Below are positions 5,469-9,198 of a stretch of 9,198 nt of DNA, in pieces. A program made the position numbers and the translations under genes. This stretch comes from Lentisphaerota bacterium (lineage in GTDB: Bacteria; Verrucomicrobiota; Kiritimatiellia; RFP12; UBA3636): NCBI GenBank assembly GCA_012511845.1, contig JAAZFF010000384.1, forward strand, positions 1 to 9,198, given 5' to 3'. How positions within the stretch are numbered: position 1 is the stretch's first letter; every line of letters begins with the position of its first letter. The notes under the pieces were generated by a model. It was given only the letters and a program-made list of their open reading frames with translations. It did no database searches and was not told the DNA's origin.

Positions 5469-7100
5469 TCAAAACCCTTTCCGCCGCTTTGCATCCTGCC
5501 GCTTTTTTGTAGTCGTCCAGAATGATGTAAAATCATCGCTGAATTTTTTCATATTAATACCGGAAAAAGCCCCTGCAGTAGCATCGACCGCTTTTCCCGT
5601 TCGCGCCAGTTCATTAAAGTAGTTATCCAGAACATGTGCATAAGGCTTTCCTCTTTCTTCAGGGGCGCCACGGACAAGGTAATAAACAAGACCCCACGCA
5701 ATGGAGTAGTTGATCTTGCTATTAGCATAAAACTCATCGTAATCAAGTTGAAGATGACTTATTAAAAGCTCTTTCCAGTCGTATCGACCGCGTTTTATCA
5801 TATCGGTCAGTATGTCAGCATGGCGTCGTGACTCCATTACTTCAATATTCCCGTATCGATCAAGCTCGCAATTTTCGAAAAGGCATGCGAATCCCTCGTT
5901 TAACCATGCAGAAGCCGAGAGTCCTCCCGTAGCCATGAAAAGGTACTGGTGAAACCCCTCATGCTTGATAACACCTCTTATAGAACCCTCACGCGTTGCC
6001 TTCATACTGGAGGAGATCGGGCGAATAACAAGCTCCCGGCGTGCACTTGAGAAAATTCCACCCGTCATATTGGGATCCATCATGTTGAAATCGTTGCCCA
6101 GATAGGTCAGGTATCCTTCGTCATCATTAAAGAGCCTTATTACACTGACGGTATCATCGGATGATCCGAATTTCGGCGCTGCCATTTCATAATAAGGACG
6201 CATCATTTCCAATTCTTCCAGTATCTCTCCGGCAAACTTCTCAGCAGTGTTGTTGTTGGATAGCATTATGTAACAAGGAGAATCCATATACCACCAGGTG
6301 GAGAGATATTTGATGCTCCGGCGCGCACGCAAACGTGCGGCAGCTTCGTGTATAGGACGATTTACGTTTCGTGAACGGTTCTTTTTGGCAGATACGGCAC
6401 GAGTACCATCGAACATGCCTGTAGACTTTATTTTCCCAAAGAGATCATTCACCACAGTTTTGTAAGAAGGATCGTCTCTTTCATCGGCTATTCTCAATAT
6501 AACTGCAAACCACTCCCTGGATGCTGTAGCCTGTCCGGGATATGACGGATTCAGACGGAACGCGAAAGCGTATAGAGCAGGGTCTGCTGTTTCAAAAAAA
6601 AGCACTTTTGCAAGACGTGAACGATTTACCGGCACCAATTCCGGAGCGCGTATAATATCTGCTCCACAAAAGGTTGCCATCCACTCTGCAAGCATGGAAT
6701 AGCTGCTGTCTTCCTGGACATCATACCTGAAGTCGTACAGTTCTTTCTCGAACATTTCACGAGTCGCCTGCTCGCCGAGAGAATATGGGGGCAGTTTGGT
6801 CATTTGAGCCATTACCATGGAATGACCGTTTGGATGCAACCAACTTGCAACAAGCTGGGCTTCAATCCATAGCTCTGCTACGGATGCCCGTTCCTCGGTC
6901 CATGTACTCCTGCCATCACTCAAGATCCAGCGAGTAAGCATAACCGGTTTTGGTGGATTTTCACGTGCTCCTGCAAATACGGGAAGAATTATTCCTATGC
7001 CATCCAGTTTGGTTTCTGAAACAAAACGGAGCGGCGCTGCATACGCATTGACTGCAAATATGAGCGTTAAGAAAAAATAACTGAAAGTCCGTTTTGGCAT
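5469..7100 (-). CDS. Secreted gluzincin metallopeptidase-like protein (HExxH, DUF1570/MA-clan-like)
   Basis: A 543-residue exported protein. Residues 1-21 form a signal peptide (basic MPKR, hydrophobic core, AYA cleavage site before APLRF). The zinc site is HEGFH (H380, E381, H384), followed by WLNEGFACLFE (399-409), where E402 is the likely third ligand, 18 residues after H384. This is the arrangement of gluzincin peptidases of clan MA, and resembles the DUF1570-type domain. The first 280 residues are mixed and I recognise no domain. The start at 7098-7100 is chosen for the signal peptide and GGGGGA upstream; the frame extends to 7298 but that tail would enter the ABC-F gene and hide the signal. 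It is the first gene of the sigma operon and its stop abuts the sigma GTG. The substrate is unknown; activity is inferred from the motif. Confidence 0.85.
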   Translation of the reverse strand: MPKRTFSYFFLTLIFAVNAYAAPLRFVSETKLDGIGIILPVFAGARENPPKPVMLTRWILSDGRSTWTEERASVAELWIEAQLVASWLHPNGHSMVMAQMTKLPPYSLGEQATREMFEKELYDFRYDVQEDSSYSMLAEWMATFCGADIIRAPELVPVNRSRLAKVLFFETADPALYAFAFRLNPSYPGQATASREWFAVILRIADERDDPSYKTVVNDLFGKIKSTGMFDGTRAVSAKKNRSRNVNRPIHEAAARLRARRSIKYLSTWWYMDSPCYIMLSNNNTAEKFAGEILEELEMMRPYYEMAAPKFGSSDDTVSVIRLFNDDEGYLTYLGNDFNMMDPNMTGGIFSSARRELVIRPISSSMKATREGSIRGVIKHEGFHQYLFMATGGLSASAWLNEGFACLFENCELDRYGNIEVMESRRHADILTDMIKRGRYDWKELLISHLQLDYDEFYANSKINYSIAWGLVYYLVRGAPEERGKPYAHVLDNYFNELARTGKAVDATAGAFSGINMKKFSDDFTSFWTTTKKRQDAKRRKGF

Positions 7101-7142
7101 ATATTCCCCCAACATTTTAAAATGACTGGCCGGTTTCGATCC

Positions 7143-7172
7143 AGTATACTTTATGCTGAATGCTTTGCGCAA
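7143..7172 (-). promoter_or_regulatory. Candidate promoter for the peptidase-sigma operon
   Basis: Minus-strand TATACT (7143-7148, five of six consensus matches) lies 18 bases after TTGCGC (7167-7172, about three of six). It falls in the 106-base gap between the ABC-F stop and the peptidase start and would give a leader of about 35 bases. The weak -35 leaves room for an activator or an alternative sigma factor. I looked for an ECF-style GGAAC/CGTC pair and did not find a convincing one. Confidence 0.35.
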
Positions 7173-7206
7173 CCCCAGTTTGAAAAAGCGCAGTACCTGA
7201 CGGACA

Positions 7207-8772
7207 TTATTCGAGAACGAATCCTTCGAAATCGAGATCTTGAACACTATCCCGACGCCCCGGCACAAGACGTACCTGATTCGGAGATTCGCTTGCAAGA
7301 TGCCATGTGTGATCGGTTAAACTTTCCAAAAATCTCATGTCGTGGCTCACAAGGATCAGGGCGCACGGACAGGCGGAAAGAGCGCCTTCCAAACATTCAA
7401 TACTTGGCAAATCCATGTGATTTGTAGGCTCATCCATAACAATCAAGTGCGGGCCGCGAGTAACACCTAGTGCCAGCAGCAGCTTGCGTATTTCTCCTGG
7501 GCTTGGCGGCTCGCTCTCCAGCAATCTCCCGGGGCGTGATCCAAGGCGAATGACACATGTCATAACCTGCCCCAGCTCATTTTTAGGCAGAGACTTCACC
7601 TCATCCAAAATATTCTTTGCTTCATCTGCAGTAATTTCCTGCGGGATGCTGATTAAGCGCTCATGATTAACACACACCTTGCCTAAAAGCAGTTTAAGCA
7701 GCGTGCTTTTCCCTAGTCCGTTTGCGCCTGTTATGGCAATTCTATCAGTAGGCGACACATAGAGATCAGGATATGCCAGTTTCACATCACCTCCAAGAGA
7801 CAGTTCCCCGCTACTTACTGAAAGCACTGTACTTCTCATTGCAGATCTGCTTTCTTCGAGCCAGAACCCCATTTCGTACTCTTTTCTAATATTAAAAGAT
7901 GAGCGTGAGTTTTCCAACTCCGCAGCACGCTTGCTCAAAGAAGCACTTTGCGATGAGCCACCCCGCGCATTTCTGCCTGTCATTTTCGCAAGATTTCGTC
8001 TTTCTCGTCCATCATGATCTCTTTTATCGAGCTTTTTGAACTTTCGGTTTTTGCCTTTAGCCGATGCCTGTTCCGCTTGTTCCAGTTGATTTTGAGCAGC
8101 ACGTTTAAGACGTTTCGCAGCTTTCTTTACGCTTTCATCTTGAGAGCGTGCCTCCATCTGTTCCCTGCGATCCTGCTCCATACCTGCTGTAACCCCACCT
8201 GGGCGAACTACAGCATTTGGAGGATTAATAAAAACACACTGATTGCAAAGAGAATCGAGCAATTCGCGATCATGACTTACGAGAAGTCCAACGCCTTTGA
8301 AATCTTTCAGAGCATCGATCAGCATATTTCTTGCTTCAGCATCTATATGATTTGTCGGCTCGTCCAAAGCGAGAACTTCTGGATTATCCCATAAAACAAC
8401 TGCAATCTGCATACGTTTGCGTTCACCGTGGCTTAAAGTGTCCCATCTTTCAAACCAGTCATCACGTATTGCCAGTTTTTGCTTGAGCTCTATTGCGGAA
8501 AGATCCTTTGCCTCCTGAAAGTCTTCCATTCCTTCCGGCGGACTGTCTGTGCGTTGCATAGCGTATCGGCTCGTGGAAAGGTGATGGATAAATCCATCTG
8601 ACGGCTCCAGATCCCCGGCTGCCAGCTGCAGGAAGGTCGTCTTCCCTGCGCCATTCGGACCCACAATTCCCGTCCATCCTGTCGCAATATGTGCGTCAAG
8701 ATTTGTAATCAACATATTCTTCATTCCCTGATAAGCAAAAGAAACGTGCTCAAATCGTAAAAATCTTGCCAT
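7207..8772 (-). CDS. ABC-F family ATPase (ribosome-associated or antibiotic-protection type)
   Basis: A 521-residue protein with two ABC ATPase domains and no membrane segments, the layout of ABC-F proteins that act on the ribosome as translation factors or as antibiotic protection factors. Domain 1 has Walker A GPNGAGKT (38-45), signature LSHGE (113-117), Walker B LALDEPTNHID (134-144) and the SHD switch (166-168). Domain 2 has Walker A GANGLGKS (349-356), Walker B IVMDEPTNHMD (444-454) and SHD (476-478). Its signature is degenerate, SPGE (424-427) instead of SGGE. The linker, about residues 200-290, is very basic and probably helical, as expected for the tRNA-contacting linker. The start at 8770-8772 is set by homology of MARFLRFEHVSFAY to domain starts and by GGGAG upstream; a reading to 8904 would cross the promoter. 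I cannot assign a subfamily or drug. Confidence 0.93.
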   Translation of the reverse strand: MARFLRFEHVSFAYQGMKNMLITNLDAHIATGWTGIVGPNGAGKTTFLQLAAGDLEPSDGFIHHLSTSRYAMQRTDSPPEGMEDFQEAKDLSAIELKQKLAIRDDWFERWDTLSHGERKRMQIAVVLWDNPEVLALDEPTNHIDAEARNMLIDALKDFKGVGLLVSHDRELLDSLCNQCVFINPPNAVVRPGGVTAGMEQDRREQMEARSQDESVKKAAKRLKRAAQNQLEQAEQASAKGKNRKFKKLDKRDHDGRERRNLAKMTGRNARGGSSQSASLSKRAAELENSRSSFNIRKEYEMGFWLEESRSAMRSTVLSVSSGELSLGGDVKLAYPDLYVSPTDRIAITGANGLGKSTLLKLLLGKVCVNHERLISIPQEITADEAKNILDEVKSLPKNELGQVMTCVIRLGSRPGRLLESEPPSPGEIRKLLLALGVTRGPHLIVMDEPTNHMDLPSIECLEGALSACPCALILVSHDMRFLESLTDHTWHLASESPNQVRLVPGRRDSVQDLDFEGFVLE

Positions 8773-8847
8773 GGCTACTGTATCTCCCTGCAAAAAACAT
8801 CTAAAACCCTGTGTACAATACGCCTTAAAGTGGCGTTTTTGGAAAAA
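8773..8847 (-). promoter_or_regulatory. 5' leader of the ABC-F gene with a short hairpin
   Basis: If transcription starts about seven bases past the -10 element, the leader is roughly 75 bases. It contains a five-base inverted repeat ACGCC / GGCGT (8820-8824 and 8832-8836) with a seven-base loop. Some antibiotic-protection ABC-F genes are controlled by leader attenuation, so the leader is noted, but the stem is short and no leader peptide is clear. Confidence 0.25.
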
Positions 8848-8853
8848 GGGAGT

Positions 8854-8882
8854 ATTGTAGCATTTTTTTCTGTATTTTCCAA
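8854..8882 (-). promoter_or_regulatory. Extended -10 promoter for the ABC-F gene
   Basis: On the minus strand TTGGAA (8877-8882) and TACAAT (8854-8859) are 17 bases apart, and the -10 is preceded by TGC, the extended -10 motif. The -10 matches consensus at five of six positions and the -35 at four of six. A run of A fills the spacer. This is the best promoter in the window. Confidence 0.55.
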
Positions 8883-9011
8883 ATTTATCGAAGTCAAAAT
8901 GCAAAATTTCAGTTCGAAAGAGGATCGGTTTGCCCTTGCCCTGTGATCAGGATCGCTATCGAGATTGTAATCAGAATCATTTTGACTCCCGACTCGGGAC
9001 TTCGGATTCGG

Positions 9012-9056
9012 GTTTTGACCTTAATGACCCTATTGACCTCATTGACCCTACTGAAA
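9012..9056 (+). repeat. Nine-base tandem repeat ending in TGACC
   Basis: Four units, GTTTTGACC, TTAATGACC, CTATTGACC and TCATTGACC, lie end to end (9012-9047), and a decayed fifth unit (CTACTGAAA) follows. Five positions, TGACC, are constant and the first four vary. The period is a multiple of three, but no plausible coding frame with a start and ribosome site uses it. Confidence 0.75.
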
Positions 9057-9075
9057 TGTCTGGCTGTCTGCTTGG

Positions 9076-9110
9076 GAACCGCATACTGTAGCACGGACAT
9101 TATTGCCTGT
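9076..9110 (-). repeat. Dispersed repeat module, copy 2
   Basis: The reverse complement of 9089-9110 matches 4304-4325 at 21 of 22 positions. Looser similarity continues to 9076. The two copies lie in opposite orientation relative to the window but next to different genes. Confidence 0.75.
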
Positions 9111-9198
9111 GCCCGCCCACTGCCTACTGCCCGGCTTGCCGGACTCTATTTTACTGACCTGGCCTTAATTCCCTCAATTGAATTTAAAAAACAAAGTA

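Larger units (their letters stand above)
8905..9198. repeat. Repeat-rich spacer upstream of the ABC-F gene
   Basis: About 290 bases without a credible gene. The minus-strand frame at 8909-9100 is made of the repeat units and is not called. The spacer holds irregular GAT/ATC-rich hexamer-like sequence (8942-8980), a nonamer tract (9012-9056), a dispersed module (9076-9110), two heptads (9116-9129) and the palindrome-like CCCGGCTTGCCGG (9130-9142). The last 56 bases are AT-rich and show nothing I can name. Confidence 0.65.

Noticed and set aside
5469..7298. Longer start for the peptidase at 7298
   Set aside because: The extra 66 residues overlap the ABC-F gene end, lack a ribosome site and would bury the clear signal peptide beginning at 7100.
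8909..9100. Minus-strand open frame of 63 codons upstream of the ABC-F gene
   Set aside because: It is composed of the nonamer and hexamer-like repeats, and has no ribosome site or recognisable domain.

Overview
This window reads as a piece of bacterial chromosome of medium GC. Every convincing gene lies on the minus strand, so transcription runs from high to low coordinates. Several traits suggest the PVC superphylum (Kiritimatiellota, Verrucomicrobiota or Lentisphaerota): a Na+-pump decarboxylase gamma-like small protein, an ECF sigma / zinc anti-sigma pair beside a secreted gluzincin, and intergenic spacers built from degenerate 6-, 7- and 9-base repeats. That placement is recollection of similar genomes, not an alignment, and should be held loosely.

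Layout in the direction of transcription. (1) 9198-8905 is a gene-free spacer rich in degenerate repeats. (2) 8882-7207 holds an ABC-F ATPase gene with a good extended -10 promoter and a leader of about 75 bases. (3) 7172-4394 looks like a four-gene operon: a secreted HExxH metallopeptidase, an ECF sigma factor with a GTG start directly after the peptidase stop, a 62-residue zinc anti-sigma protein overlapping the sigma gene by 11 bases, and a single-pass membrane protein. The last two are in the same frame and separated by one TAA plus four codons, so together they look like one ordinary membrane anti-sigma factor cut in two by a stop. (4) 4393-3647 is a spacer of about 750 bases with no credible gene. 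A 50-base imperfect inverted repeat bounds 3779-4379, and sequence modules inside it recur in the 8980-9142 spacer. (5) 3646-732 holds three overlapping genes: nrdR, a MATE efflux transporter and a DppC/OppC-type permease with no partner subunits in the window. (6) 731-454 is a leader region, and 453-1 holds a 49-residue OadG-like protein overlapping by four bases a signal-peptide gene that runs off the left edge.

How the genes may work together. Close spacing and overlaps suggest translational coupling within the nrdR trio, the sigma operon and the OadG-like pair. The sigma operon could be an envelope-sensing circuit in which the membrane half of the anti-sigma system and the exported peptidase share one transcript; this is inference. 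The most unusual features are the stop-split anti-sigma gene and the modular intergenic repeat family.
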